From: Eulemur rufifrons
Taxonomy: Eukaryota; Chordata; Mammalia; Primates; Lemuridae
Reading direction: 5' to 3'
NCBI RefSeq assembly: GCF_041146395.1
Contig: NC_091008.1
Coordinates: forward strand, 4,539,501 to 4,603,500
Length of the DNA stretch: 64,000 nt
Below the pieces are notes generated by a model. That model was not told the DNA's origin. It saw only the letters and a list, made by a program, of their open reading frames with translations, and did no database searches. A program made the translations under genes and the position numbers. This document shows positions 27,574 through 38,795 of the stretch, in pieces (position 1 is the first letter of the stretch; every line of letters begins with the position of its first letter).

Positions 27574-27638
27574 CAGGGGCCATGCTAATCTTCTCTGTAT
27601 TGTTCCAATTTTAGTATAGGTGCTGCCGAAGTGAGCAC
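27574..27638 (-). pseudogene. RNU6 pseudogene: U6 snRNA processed pseudogene, 3' truncated
   Basis: On the minus strand, 27638 down to about 27574 reads gtgctcacttcggcagcacc and continues through the U6 5' domain, ACAGAGA-type box region and gcatggcccctgg, i.e. about the first 62 nt of U6 with several substitutions. The rest is replaced by a short A-rich piece and then an A-tail (T tract 27542-27556 on +). A 13-bp direct repeat acagtgctgaata flanks it (27528-27540 and 27637-27649), the mark of L1-mediated retroposition. It interrupts an old L1 3' end. The 3' domain is deleted, so it is not functional. Confidence 0.85.
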
Positions 27639-27765
27639 AGTGCTGAATACCTTCTACATAGATCTAGAATGTTTTTGTGAGTATATTCATAGAGTAAACA
27701 CCTAGTCGTAGAATTACTAGGAATTATCATGCTACTCCCCATTTTAACATCCTTTTATCATCTTC

Positions 27766-28210
27766 CCCCACCCCACTGCCATTAGAATAAAGTCCAAATA
27801 CCTTATCTTGGTTACCAGGCCAAGACCTGGTCCCTGCCCATCTCTCCAGCCTAATTTTCTATCAGTTACTCTTGAGTTAGGGCCTGAAGCCACTCCAGCC
27901 TTTTGTCCTTAATCTTGCAGACTCATCTGTACGTTGGGGCCTTTGGACTTGCTCTTTCTTCTTTGTAACACTTTGATAGCTGTGGCTATCTTTTTGTAAA
28001 GTCTTCCAGGTTTAAATGAGCACTCCTGGTCCTACTTATCTTGCTGTTTAACTGTAAACCTAGATTTCATTCTCTAAGAAATTATTTTGCCTGCCCCTCT
28101 GGAATATGAGCTCCAAGCGAGCAAGAGCCCTGTTTGTCTTGTTCCGCTTTGAGTCCCAAGAGCTCAGATGAATCAGTACTCAAGGAATATCTGGTGAATG
28201 AATGGTGTAG
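27766..28210 (+). repeat. L2 3' region
   Basis: agaataaagtccaaataccttatc, aggccaagacctggtccctgcccatctctcc, tgaagccactccagcc, atgagctccaagcgagcaagagccctgtttgtc and caaggaatatctggtgaatgaatg follow L2 order to its 3' end. Confidence 0.75.
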
Positions 28211-28234
28211 ATTTAAAATTATCAAATATGCTGG

Positions 28235-28341
28235 CTCCCTGTAGTCTCAGCTACTGAGGAAGTTGAGGCAGGAGGCTCCTTTGAGCCCAGGAATTCAAGT
28301 CCAGTTTGGCCAATATAGGGAGACTGGTCTCTAAAAAAAAA
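28235..28341 (+). mobile_element. FAM/FLAM-type monomer
   Basis: tggctccctgtagtctcagctac through ggtctctaaaaaaaaaaaa. Diverged. Confidence 0.75.
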
Positions 28342-28360
28342 AAACAAATAATAAAAATAT

Positions 28361-28620
28361 AGGCTGAGTGTGATGGTTTAGGCCTGTAATCCCAGCACTT
28401 TGGGAGGCCAAGGCTAGAGGATCACTTGAGTCCAAGAGTTCGAGACCAGCCTGAGCAACATAGTGAGACCCTATCTCCAAAAAAATTGGCCAGGCTTGTC
28501 CCACACCTGTAGTCCCAGCTATGAACCCAGAGGTTGGAGTGAGCTGAACTGAGCTATGATCATGCCGTGGCATTCCAGCCTAGGCAACAGAGCAAGACCC
28601 TGTCTCTAAACGTAAATGAA
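28361..28620 (+). mobile_element. AluJ-like old dimer
   Basis: ggctgagtgtgatggtttagg, no lemur linker (aaaaaattggccaggc), diverged right arm, tail tctaaacgtaaatgaataaa. Confidence 0.85.
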
Positions 28621-28720
28621 TAAATGGATGGATGAATAAAAAAATAAAATTATCATGCAGGCTGTCAAATTGCTTTCCAGATGGAGTCACAGTGACTGTT
28701 TTGAATATCCTCTTCAGCAC

Positions 28721-29739
28721 TTAGTACTACCCAGCATTTATTTCCATCATAATTGTCCTCTTTAAAAGTCAAGAAATCGGGACTTATCACCCATTTTGGA
28801 GTAATGTTTCTTAACACATGGTTAAACTGAAGCCTTTTTTAGACAAAAATAAGTCTCATCCTTGCAACCTTTCCTGGATTTTTTTCCACTCTTGATTACT
28901 TTCTCACTTCTCTGTTTTGTTTTTCATTTATTTAATCAACCATTCGCTTTCCAAATATTGATTGCTCACACTGCCAGGCCCTCTGGAGCAATTCTCTCTC
29001 ATTTGGTCACACCCACCTTCCAGCACAATGCTGCCAAGTATTCTAGCCTGGCCCTTACCTTCAAATTCCTTCAGACTTGCACTGCAGAAGTTTCTAGAAC
29101 AGCAACCTTTAGCCAGAGAGACGACAGAACATAGGTAGACGTTTTGGGAGCATCAACTTATATATAATTTGCTGATCATCAATCAGTCTAGCCCTTGGAT
29201 TTATGTGATATTGTACTGGATTTTTAAAACTTTTTCTCTTTCTTTATCACCCTTTCTTTCTTCTTTACAGAGACGTTTCTCCCAGTTCCCACTTTGCAGG
29301 GGTTACAGGCACCTAATCAATGAAAATACCTTCTCTGTAGACTATGGGGGAGATGCTCCCAGAAAGGGAATTTTCTTTCCGGTCCTAATGTCCACCTAAT
29401 TTGAAAAGCACGTGTTCCTTATTATTTTTGTAAGTTTCCAGCGACATCATTAGAGACCTCAATGACTCATATTTCATTTTTCTTACCTTTGTTGGGGGGG
29501 GGTTGGCAAACGCCACGTGCCTACTAGGAAGCTGAGGTTAAAACAGCGCTGCTGTGAGGCTGGTGGTTCGATAGGGTGAACATTACATCCAGCTGTCTCC
29601 TCCACCATTCTGCTGTTCTACCTCCAAGTGCAATCAATGAGGCAAAATTCCTCATGCATACAAATAAAGTTTTTGCATTGGACCAGTCGGTCCAGTTCTC
29701 CTGTTTGTTCATTTCCTTACCCGCTGTGTCTCTGTTCAT
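28721..29739. other. Promoter-proximal upstream sequence
   Basis: Free of SINEs and LINEs. Contains two CACGTG E-boxes and a G9 run. No exon is recognised. Confidence 0.5.
29409..29519. promoter_or_regulatory. Two perfect CACGTG E-boxes upstream of ELOVL6
   Basis: CACGTG palindromes at 29409-29414 and 29514-29519 lie about 1.15-1.25 kb upstream of the ATG, just outside the CpG island, separated by a G9 run. Such sites bind USF, CLOCK/BMAL1 or MYC families. They are not arranged as a ChREBP element (two E-boxes 5 bp apart). Confidence 0.35.
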
Positions 29740-30151
29740 TCAAGTCTCCCTTTCCCAGGCCCCAAACCCTCCACCTACCCCTTCTCCCTGCCTTTCCCCT
29801 CCACTGGCCTCTCTGGACTTTCCACCATCCTCATCCTCAGCGCCCCTCCCCCCTCCCAGATTGAGGAGCTCCGGGGTCCTCGAGGCCTGGGTTGGTTTGG
29901 ACCCAAGCTAGAGCCCCGGGGTGAGGGTGGCGTGGTCCTGGAGGCCTGGCGGGGAGATGGGGAGCGCATCCCCTTCGTTTGTGACCTCAACGCAAATTTG
30001 CCCAGAGCTCTCTTGCGAGAGAACTGGAAGGTTTCCGTGTTTCCCAATCTTTTGTTGGCCCAGATCTCGGGGTCACGCGCCTCAGGGCTGCGCCCCGTAC
30101 GCTGCAACTTCATTCAAAGGTCGCGCAAGGCGGCCCAGGAGGCTGGGACTT

Positions 30152-30174
30152 GGGGGCGGGGGGTGGGGTGGGGG
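30152..30174 (+). promoter_or_regulatory. G-quadruplex-type GC box with SRE-like core
   Basis: G-runs of 5, 6, 4 and 5 are separated by single bases (C, T, T), a textbook G4 motif and a cluster of Sp1/KLF sites, about 490 bp upstream of the ELOVL6 ATG. The 3' half includes gtggggtggg (30163-30172), matching 8 of 10 positions of the reverse complement of the classical sterol regulatory element. ELOVL6 is a known SREBP-1 target, so this is a candidate site, not a demonstrated one. Confidence 0.5.
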
Positions 30175-30317
30175 ATGTGAGTGACCTCGGGGCCACTTCC
30201 TCCTCCTCCTCCTCCGCGTCCTTCCTCCACGCCTCCAGCCACCTTCGCACAAACAACACTGTCCCCAGGGCGGGGAGAGGTCTCGCTCTGGCGCGCGCTC
30301 CCTCGCAAAGGGTTAAT

Positions 30318-30376
30318 TTTCCAATCGCACGAGGGGGAGGAGATTTCCCTGTAGACGAGTAAAAAGGGTGATGGAC
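30318..30376 (+). promoter_or_regulatory. Candidate core promoter: CCAAT box, TATA-like motif, SRE-like half
   Basis: ccaat at 30321-30325 (NF-Y type) lies about 40 bp upstream of taaaaag (30360-30366), which overlaps gggtgat (30366-30372), a 7-base match to the reverse SRE core. NF-Y close to an SRE is the usual arrangement in SREBP-driven lipogenic promoters. Spacing to the ATG (about 300 bp) is reasonable for a short leader. Transcription start is inferred. Confidence 0.4.
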
Positions 30377-30389
30377 AAACGTGCAGGCA

Positions 30390-30660
30390 CTAAGACCGCA
30401 AGGCATTCATTCCCTCCCACGGTGGATGCGGACGCCGGGCGGAGCGGAGCCCCGGAGCGAGGAGCTGGGAGCCGCGGCGCAGTGCTCGGCCCTGGATGTA
30501 GCTGAGAGGCCGGGGCAGACCGAGCGCCGGAGCCCGAGCGGCCGGGGCAGACCTGGGGGGCGGGCGGGGGACGCCGACAGGACAGCACTAGAAATCAGGC
30601 GCGTTACAGATTATTTTATTTTGTGTAGAGAACACGTAGCGACTCCGAAGATCAGCCCCA
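30390..30660 (+). other. ELOVL6: Probable ELOVL6 5' untranslated leader (extent uncertain)
   Basis: GC-rich sequence directly upstream of the ELOVL6 ATG. If transcription starts about 30 bp after the TATA-like taaaaag at 30360, the leader would run from about 30390. A second reading is possible: a T-rich tract ending in tgtgtag (30627-30628) resembles a splice acceptor, so the coding exon could start at 30629 and be joined to a remote non-coding exon. The sequence alone cannot choose. The leader contains upstream ATGs (30426, 30496), one a minimal ATG-TAG. Confidence 0.5.
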
Positions 30661-30749
30661 ATGAACATGTCAGTGTTGACTTTACAAGAATATGAATTCG
30701 AAAAGCAGTTCAACGAGAACGAAGCCATCCAGTGGATGCAGGAAAACTG
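30661..30749 (+). CDS. ELOVL6: ELOVL6 first coding exon (partial CDS, residues 1-29 and first 2 nt of codon 30)
   Basis: ELOVL6 is an ER-membrane fatty acid elongase: it performs the condensation step (malonyl-CoA plus C12-C16 acyl-CoA) that makes stearoyl- from palmitoyl-CoA. Seen here: an open frame starting [15 protein letters not shown] and ending with IQWMQEN plus TG, which I recognise as the ELOVL6 N-terminus. The exon stops at tg|gtaggt, a canonical donor splitting the Trp30 codon. An in-frame TAG at 30637-30639 excludes an N-terminal extension through contiguous sequence. The first ATG has a weak context (C at -3), while the second (Met3, 30667) has A at -3. This exon covers only the stretch before the first membrane segment; the HXXHH catalytic histidine box and all transmembrane helices lie in later exons outside the window (full protein is about 265 residues). 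No frameshift or missense change is evident against the remembered family sequence. Confidence 0.95.
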
Positions 30750-32660
30750 GTAGGTGATGCTTTCGCCTGACACTGTTCCCAGGAGCCCTGCGCGTCCCCC
30801 CCTGCACCCCGCCCCGGGGCGCCCTGATGTCGGTCTCGCCGGTGCGCGGGGCCGGCTTCCCGGGTCTCCGGGGCGGGAGGCAAGGGGGCTGCATGGACGC
30901 GCTCGGCCGGCGGGTGCCCCTGTGCGAGCCGCGGCTGCACAGGCGTCTTTTATGTAGATTATATAACATAGAAACATATATGTGTGCATGGAGGGGTGTC
31001 TGCGCGCCAGGCAAGGCGGGCGAGATGCCCCCGTCCAGAGACCCTACCTTTGCTACCTCCTGGCTTTTCATCTAGATTTGGGTTTTCTTGCGTGGCCTCC
31101 CACAGCCGGAGCGTGGAAGGCAGCGCAGGGGGGGACCCCGGCTCCTGCTCCCTTTAACCCTCTCCGGCCCGCCGCCCCCGGCGCTGCTCCTCGCCCTGTC
31201 CCCATCCCTCGTGTCCTTCCTTTCTCCTTGCACCTCCCCTGCTTCGCCGCCCTCCTCTGTGCGCCGCTCCCCAGCCGGATGCCCCCTTTCCGGGACCCCC
31301 TGTCCCCACGCGGATCCCTTTCCGGTTTCAGCAAGAGACGGAGTGGGAGGGAGCAGAGGAGGGACAATGAGAACTGCAATAAATGAATGAACCCGGGCGA
31401 GTGGAGCCACGCCATTATTAAGTTTCTGATTTACGGAAACGCCTTTTGGACACGCTCGCTTGCATTTCGGCGCGCGGCTGCCGCCCGCGGCTCAGGCTCG
31501 GACTCCTGGGGGCTCCTCCCCGGGAAAGCTTGCACTCGGGGGGCAATGCCTTTCTCGTTGGCCGCACTCCCTCCGCCAGCCCTCCTGAGAATCCCCGGGT
31601 GCGAGGCGATCCAGTGTCACCTTGCAATATTTAACAGCGGCGGGGGTGCTCGTCTCGCGTCTTCCTTGTAGACGGAGCTGTGGCGGAGACACTCCCCTCC
31701 GCCTAAGCCCGGCCTGGCGATCGGCGGAGGGCAAGCCCAGCGCACCCCGGCGCGGGCGGTGGCCGGCGGCCTCGGCTGGCTTGAGCTGGGAGGGTCCGGC
31801 CGAAGGGGCTCCGGGATCCCGCCCGCCGCGTGCGCGCGCCCCCGCGCCCTCCCTCCCTCCCTCTCATCAATGGGAAACCTGGGACGCTGGCGCGCCGGGG
31901 ACCCGGAGGGCTGGTGCAGTAGGAGGGGGATGCCGCGGGGCCGGGGCCGGGCGGAGGGGATCAGCTTCCCCTCCTTGGTCCCCCGGAGGCGCCACCGCGG
32001 CCCCCGCGTCCTCCCGCGCGGCCGGCGCGTGCCCACCCCGCTGCCCGCGGCCGCCCGGGCCCCCTGGCCGTTCGCGGCGGCAGCCGGGCGGGGCCGGGCC
32101 TGCTCGGGGCCGGCTGCGGCGTGGCTGGTGGCGGCGGGCGAGAGGGGGGACGCCGGCCGCTGGGAAGGACGGGAAGTGCGGCGGGCACATGGCGCGCGGG
32201 GCTGGTCCCCGCCGGGGCCGCGAGCGCGACGGGAGGGTCCGGAAGGTGTCTGGACCCCGCGGGTCCCGGTCCCGGAGGAGATCAGACTTGGAGAGGCCTC
32301 GGCGTTTCGGGGAAGCCGAGCCCCTCGGGCCCCGCCGCCCGGGGTCCCATTTCACACGCACTTCCTCCCCCCGCGCAGGGGGTGGCGCCGGAGGCGGGGA
32401 GGGGGCGGTGGCCCGAGCCGGCGGGCGCCGGAGCCGCACAGCTGGCCCGCCTTGGGCCCGGGTCTTCCCCGCAGCTGTTTGTCACCTCCTCTCCCGCGCG
32501 GCCCGCGCCCTCTTCCTGCCCCACTGGCCTGTGCGCTCTCCATTTTCTAGTGTCTGCGCTGTCCCCACCGGGCTGCGTCCTGGTCGAACCTGCCTTTCCG
32601 GAGTCTGCCGGCCCTGGCGCTGCCGCTGACCCCATTCACTGCCTGCGCCGCCGCGGGTGA

Positions 32661-35600
32661 CACTGTCTCCTTATTCACTTGTTGCCTTTTCTCGGAGGCG
32701 GCTTCTCATGGCTGTTCCAGGGGCCACTTCCCGCCTGTCCTCTCCATTCATTGAGTGCGCACTGAGCCGGCCAGGCTCTAGCTCTCAGGGGACCGAAAAT
32801 GGCAACAATGCGCCAACTATCTTCCATTGAGCGCTGACCAGCTTCCTCCTAGCTCTTTAGCTGACCATGCTTCTAGAAATATTTTCTCCTGGCTTTTATT
32901 TTATATACGTGGGTATTTACACATAGGTCTTTTGGGCACAGTTCTTGTGTTACGCCAGTCTGGATTTTTGCAAAGCACCCGGCAGATGCTTGGGAAACCG
33001 CTTGTCCGGTCGATGGGTGCCCATTTTATCGCCAGCACTACTGATGAACGCCAGGTTTGACATGCTGGGCCTCCCCCCTGCGTTGTGAATACCGTGTTAG
33101 TCCCATCTTGAGATTTTATTTTTTTCCTTTCCTGGCTTCTGCCCTCTTTGTTGATTTCATGTTCTTGGATCGCACACAGGGGTCAGAGAACTCTGCAGGC
33201 TGCTCTCCCTGCCTGACCCTCACTGTCTTGCTTTCTTGTTTTTATCCCAGACTTTGTGCATTTCTCCCAAATATCCTGGGAGCCCAATTTTATATATTCT
33301 CCTCCCTCCCCCCAAAAACCCTACAGCCAGAAAGTCTTGAACAAGATTTTCCTTCCATTCTCTTGTTTGTTAACTCCCTAACCAAGGCTTTAGACCCTCT
33401 GGAGGAAAGGGGAATGGTAGGAAAACACCAAATCGTGAGCTTTTTCCAGACTCATGAACATAATAAAACGGTTTGAAGTAGCTTGTGGAGGAAAAAACTG
33501 CAATGTAGTGAAGATTCTTCTCTGTCTTTCAAGAGTTTATTTGTAGTTGTCTTGAAAAAATGTCTTAGTATCAAACAAAACTTCAGAATTTCGGGGTAAT
33601 TTTTATAACCTTATCTCAAAAATCAGCTGCATTTGGCTTTGGAAGAATTGGGAGGAGCGGGCCAGGAGTGTTTGCCAGTATACTGTCTGCAGTAACTAGC
33701 ATCATTTAAGAAGACCTAAAATAAGGATGGTTTATTGAACATACCCCATATCCCATACTCGTTAACCATAGCACAAACTAATGGATTGGGACCCCATTTT
33801 TGGACTGTTCAGTTGTGTAAACACTAAAAGGTTCACCTGAAGCTAATTTATCAAGTTGATTGCTGCTTTAGTGAACAATTAACCTGATGATACTGATTGA
33901 CTTCGACATGAAATAAATACTGTGGACTTTTACCTTTTTTAGCACGGTTCCATATATAATAGATTAGAATACCAACTGAGATGCAAAGTAATGAATACAT
34001 TCCTTTGGCAAATCCCCCTGAGCTTCATCTTGAAACTACATGTCCAGTTAAACATCTCCTGGGTACTATATTATCTGGTAAATGAGAGTTTATTCCGTGA
34101 AGTAATAGTAATGCCTGCTTTTACCTGCAAATAGCGTTTTTTAAGTTCCACTTTGACACTGAAAAGCCCTTGCGATTTTTACAGGAAAATAGAGACATTA
34201 TGTTCTTTCATGAGATGTCTGGCCTTTCCCTGCTGTTCTCAGCAACAGCTGACTTGCGTTAGCAAGTGCTTTTGCTAGTAAGGAGCAAAATCACCTAGTG
34301 ATCGGTGAGGTGACACAAAATCCCCGGAGTGGGAGGGGAAGCTGGGCTCCGGGGGTGCCGTCTCTTTCCGCCGCCTGCCAGGTCTGTGCTCAAGGTGGCT
34401 GCTGGTTGCTCTAGTTGTAATTGTCTGGCCAATGATGATTATCTTCTGATGTCGGCTGACACGGGGCTCACCAATAGGAGAGCGGGAGCCCTGTGCTGAC
34501 TGCTGCAAGATTCTGTCTGCGAGGTGACGTCTGCAAAGGTCTTGCCCGGGACCTCGTGCAAACCTCCCTCCTCTCCTGGCATGGTTCCCATCTCCAGGCC
34601 TTTCAATGCTTTGTATATTTGTCTAACTTTCTCCCCTCTCTGCCTGCGGTGGTGGTTATCAAAGGGTTTTCTTGTTGTTCTATTTTGCATTCTATATTTT
34701 AGAGTCTGTAAGATAGTGTAGGAATTTGTAGATTTCAACATGCAGCTGTGGAACTCTTTTTTACACAAATTTGTTTTTTACCAAAGGGGGGGAGAAAATG
34801 GAATGAAAGACTTTAAAAAGGGATTGTACCTCTATAGGTTGTTTCTTATATGTGAGGTTTGGAAAGTAACATAGTGTACAATTTCAGGATTAAAGAACAT
34901 AAAAGAGCGTCATAAACCTCTACTAGTATTTTACTTACAATTAAGAGAGCAACATCATGTTAATGAAACTTTTCAAATGCAGACATAGTATTCAGCTGTT
35001 GTTTCCCCCCCCCCCCCCCCCCCCAGTGAAGATTGCTTTCAGTTGCTCCCTGAAATCTTCCTTGTGATCTTCTTGGGTGCATTTGTAAGAAAAATGGCTG
35101 GAAGATACACAGTGGGCTGGAGTTTCATTTGATCATTAACATTACAACACATACAAATTTGGTCAGCTCTCTAGGAAAACGCTGTGTTTGTATTTCACTC
35201 ACGTTCTTTGCTATTTATTTTGGAGAATCACAGTGCATATTAACTTTAGGATTGAAAAATCCTAAATGTGAGAGCCTTTAACATATCACCCAATAACCTC
35301 AGAAAGCACTGGGATATAGGTGTCATGTGCATTAGATTAAGAGTGAGAAGGGTGAGAAAATGTATATAGAAGAAAAATGTGATCTATTTTGGTCCTAGAA
35401 AATAATGAAAAGTTGTGCTAGAACTTGGATCTGAACTTTCATGTATCTTTTAAGAACTGATAAATATTCGTGCAATCCTTGTTTGTTTAGGATTCCCAAG
35501 GATGAAAGCCAACTTAATGCAAATTACTTTATGGTTATATTATCCATGTATATATTTGCGGTAATTATAGATAGTATACGGCGCTAAAATTTGTACGAAA

Positions 35601-36549
35601 GGGCTTTTGTTAAATTGGAAGTTAAATTTTGTGCTCCCCAGAAGATTACCTGTTGCTTTCCCATTTGATGATAATGATTCTGAAAGTGTCAAGATGCAGC
35701 ATTGGAATTTAACTACAAAGTCAACCCACTCCATAGCTTTACATACTTTCTTGAAAGAAGAATCTTTCTCCACTTAGATAGTGGAAAAGCTAGGAGGTGA
35801 ATGGAGACTTAGAAATACTTAGGAGGGTATAAAATTAACTCATTTGTAGCCAACAAAGGAGAATGAAGTGTGGCATGATTCTGGCGATTCAAAAACTCAT
35901 GTTTGCTTCAGCAATCTGGAATATTTCAGGTCCAGGTATTTTCGAAATGAGTTATCCAGGCATTGTCTTGACTCACTTAATTGTTCAGGTGTGGATACAG
36001 GTGAGCTAAACTGTCCTCTAGTGATAGGAACCAGGCATCAGTCCACCAAATTTGCCTCGGCTCTACCGTTGCTTCTTACCTATATTAGTCCGTATATTCA
36101 AACCCACCGGCTCCCATTATTTGCTTTCCATTTACCTTTGTTAGGCGAGCTCAGGTATTTCTGTAGAAAAGTTACCTAAGCCACATATATCATTGCATTG
36201 ATAATCATAGGAGATCTGAGTTAAAATATAACATGGCTTGAATGTAATGTTAAGGCTCCGAACGTCATTCCTTTATTCTGACTGTTTGTATGTGTACACA
36301 GGCAGCTGCAAATGTTGGCACAGTTATTCAGATTTCGGAGAATGTTTAAAAAAAACAGCATGTCGTTTCTTTAAAAGTATTACCTGAGAGTAAAGAATTT
36401 GTCATTTTAAATTGGTTGTGCAAGAGTCAACCAGATAGGTCATCTAAGTTTAAGCTTAGATGTGTATTTATCGTGACTCATTTCTATATTGAGCATTCAT
36501 GACTTTTAGTTTTAAGTTTCCTTATTCCTAGTCTACTGGAATGACAAAT
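32661..36549. other. Repeat-free start of the ELOVL6 intron
   Basis: 3.9 kb with no recognisable SINE, LINE or LTR, except a C20 run. Short ORFs have no protein-like features. The absence of Alus suggests regulatory constraint. Confidence 0.55.
35005..35024 (+). repeat. C20 homopolymer
   Basis: Twenty consecutive C between gttt and agtg inside the intron. No retroelement context explains it. Confidence 0.95.
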
Positions 36550-36850
36550 ACTTTTTTTTTTTTTTTTTTGAGACAAGAGTCTCACTCTGTTGCCCGAGTT
36601 AGAGTGCCGTGGCGTCAGCCTAGCTCACAGCAACCTCAGACTCCTGGGCTCAAGCGATCCTCCTGCCTCAGCCTCCCGAGTAGCTGGGACTACAGGCTCG
36701 CACCACCACGCCTGGCTAATTTTTCTATTTTTAGTAGAGACAGAGTCTCGCCCTTGCTCAGCCTGGTCTCGAACTCCTGACCTCGAGCGATCTACCTGCC
36801 TCGGCCTCCCAGAGTGCTAGGATTATAGGCGTGAGCCACCACGCCTGGCC
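36550..36850 (-). mobile_element. Alu with short linker
   Basis: T18 tract. Linker is ctaatttttctatttttagtag without the extended insertion. Confidence 0.95.
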
Positions 36851-37377
36851 TGGAACATTTCTTATAAAGCTTTAGCTTATGAGATTCTTTCTGTCTGCTT
36901 CTCTGTGATATTAACCTCCTACACTCAGTTTGGTTCTAGACTCCGGGAGGTTGTGTTTCACCAGGTGCTGTCTGGAGCCAGGATTTCCCCTGGCAGGTTT
37001 TTGGAGCTACTTGTGAACAGCCGCCCACTGTCGATAGTAAAAACAAAATGCGTGGGTTGGGGATATCCTGTTCTTGGAGGTCAGGTCCTATGATGTGAAG
37101 CCTTAGAGAGTACCTTTTGTTTGGCTTTATTAGTTTTAAAGCCTCTTCCAGATTCTAAAGTAAGGTATTTATTCTAGGAAAAAGAAATGAAAACAGTAAA
37201 AAATAAATGCAGGGGGGGAAAAAAAACACCTTTAATTTGTATCCAAGCAACCACTGTTAATGTCTTGCCGCATTCATCCTTGTTTCCAAGTTTTTAAAAT
37301 ATACTTCAGATCATTCAGTACATAAGAACAACGGGGTTCTCTATTATGTGCCAGGGACTACACCAGACACCTGATGC

Positions 37378-37742
<365 letters not shown>

Positions 37743-37759
37743 TTATTTATTTTATTAAT

Positions 37760-38016
37760 TTATTTTATGAAGACAGGATCTCTTGTTCTGTCTCTGAGAT
37801 TGGAACTCCTGGGCTCAAGCCATCCTCCCACCTCGGCCTCCCAAGTAGCCAGGATTATAGGCATGGGCCACCACACCCGGCTAGTTTTTGTATTTTTTGC
37901 AGGGGGGTGGTCCTTGCTCTTGCTCAGGCTGGTCTCCAACTCCTAGCCTCAAGAGATCTTCCTACTGCAGCTTCCCAAAGTGCTAGGATTACAGGATTGA
38001 TGCACCGGGCCCAGCC
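37760..38016 (-). mobile_element. Old Alu
   Basis: tgaagacaggatctcttgttctg to caccgggcccagcc. Heavily diverged, G6 run in the centre. Confidence 0.8.
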
Positions 38017-38524
38017 CCATAGTCTTAATTTATATTTATTATTCGAATCCTGGAGAAATTAAAAAATGTTCTTTGTATTTTTTATTCGCTCTTGTGAATT
38101 ACACGCGCCTGTCCTTTGCCAATTAGCTGATTTGCTTCCCCTTGGGATATATTAAGAATATTAACCATTTGTCTAGCATGATGAGTGCAAACAACGTCTC
38201 CAGGGTGACTTCGGTGGCCTCTAATGCACCTTCTGTCGTTGGCAGCAGATCCAGCAACTAGTTCGGTATATGAAATAGAAACGTATTTTCCATCACCGTC
38301 TGAATTAATAGGAACAACTGTTTGTCTCTTTGTAAAGAGCCTGTAAGGTCAACAGCCTTAGGAGGAAGGGAGGGAGAAGAGAGAACGAGACAGGCTGTGT
38401 CTATTGGATCCATCCAGTAACACGGGTAGAGAGGGATTAGTTTCTTTGATTCCCTGTTAATGTTTGGACTTAGTTATTACTTCCCAGTTTCTCCCAGGTG
38501 TGGCGTGAGCCCTCACTGTGGTAC

Positions 38525-38795
38525 TGTTGTGTAGTGGTTAGGCTCGTGGGCTGCAGAGCCAGCGTGGTGGATTCCGGGCCTGATTCCACCAGTAGGAGCC
38601 ACGTGACCTTGGGCAGGTTAATGAGTTTCTCTCTCCTTCAGCTCCCTCATCTCCGAATTGGAAGAAGACGATATAATAGTATCAGGGATGATGAAGGTAC
38701 TGATAATGAACTCTGCCCATCTACCTGAGCAGGTTGTGAAGGTTAAATGAGTTATTACACGGTGAGCCCTTTAAAAGAGTACCCGGCACATACAC
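38525..38795 (+). repeat. MIR, nearly full length
   Basis: gttgtgtagtggttaggctcgtgggctgcagagcc, gtgaccttgggcaggttaatgag, ctccctcatctccgaattgg, gaaggttaaatgagttattacac, ggcacata: the complete MIR order with tRNA-like head. Confidence 0.85.

Larger units (their letters stand above)
27050..27765 (-). mobile_element. Old L1M 3' end, interrupted by U6 pseudogene
   Basis: Antisense L1M 3' region: cactacacacgtcacgtgcc, atatatcagaaactctt, tctactccattataagg, ctccctattacttccag, then the U6 insertion, then atattcatagagtaaacacctagtcgtagaattac. Highly diverged. Confidence 0.6.
29740..32660. promoter_or_regulatory. CpG island spanning ELOVL6 promoter, first coding exon and start of intron
   Basis: Base composition changes sharply from AT-rich flanks to a GC- and CpG-dense block with many CG dinucleotides and Sp1-type GC boxes. 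The densest part (31650-32500) lies downstream of the coding exon, inside the intron. It contains no SINE or LINE. Long ORFs in all frames here (up to 335 codons) reflect scarcity of AT-rich stop codons, not genes. The block marks a constitutively open housekeeping or metabolic promoter; a divergent non-coding transcript is possible but not shown. Confidence 0.9.

Noticed and set aside
29576..29911. 111-codon ORF upstream of ELOVL6
   Set aside because: Pro/Ser/Leu-rich translation of CT-rich sequence at the CpG-island edge; no conserved domain or exon signals.
30627..30629. Splice acceptor just upstream of the ELOVL6 start
   Set aside because: tattttgtgtag is a plausible acceptor, but it lies in what may be contiguous leader sequence; kept as an alternative, not annotated as an exon boundary.
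31622..32629. 335-codon ORF (and overlapping 263-, 190- and 179-codon ORFs) in the CpG island
   Set aside because: Arg/Gly/Pro/Ala-rich low-complexity translations in every frame and both strands. GC-rich DNA lacks stop codons; no domain or start context supports a protein.
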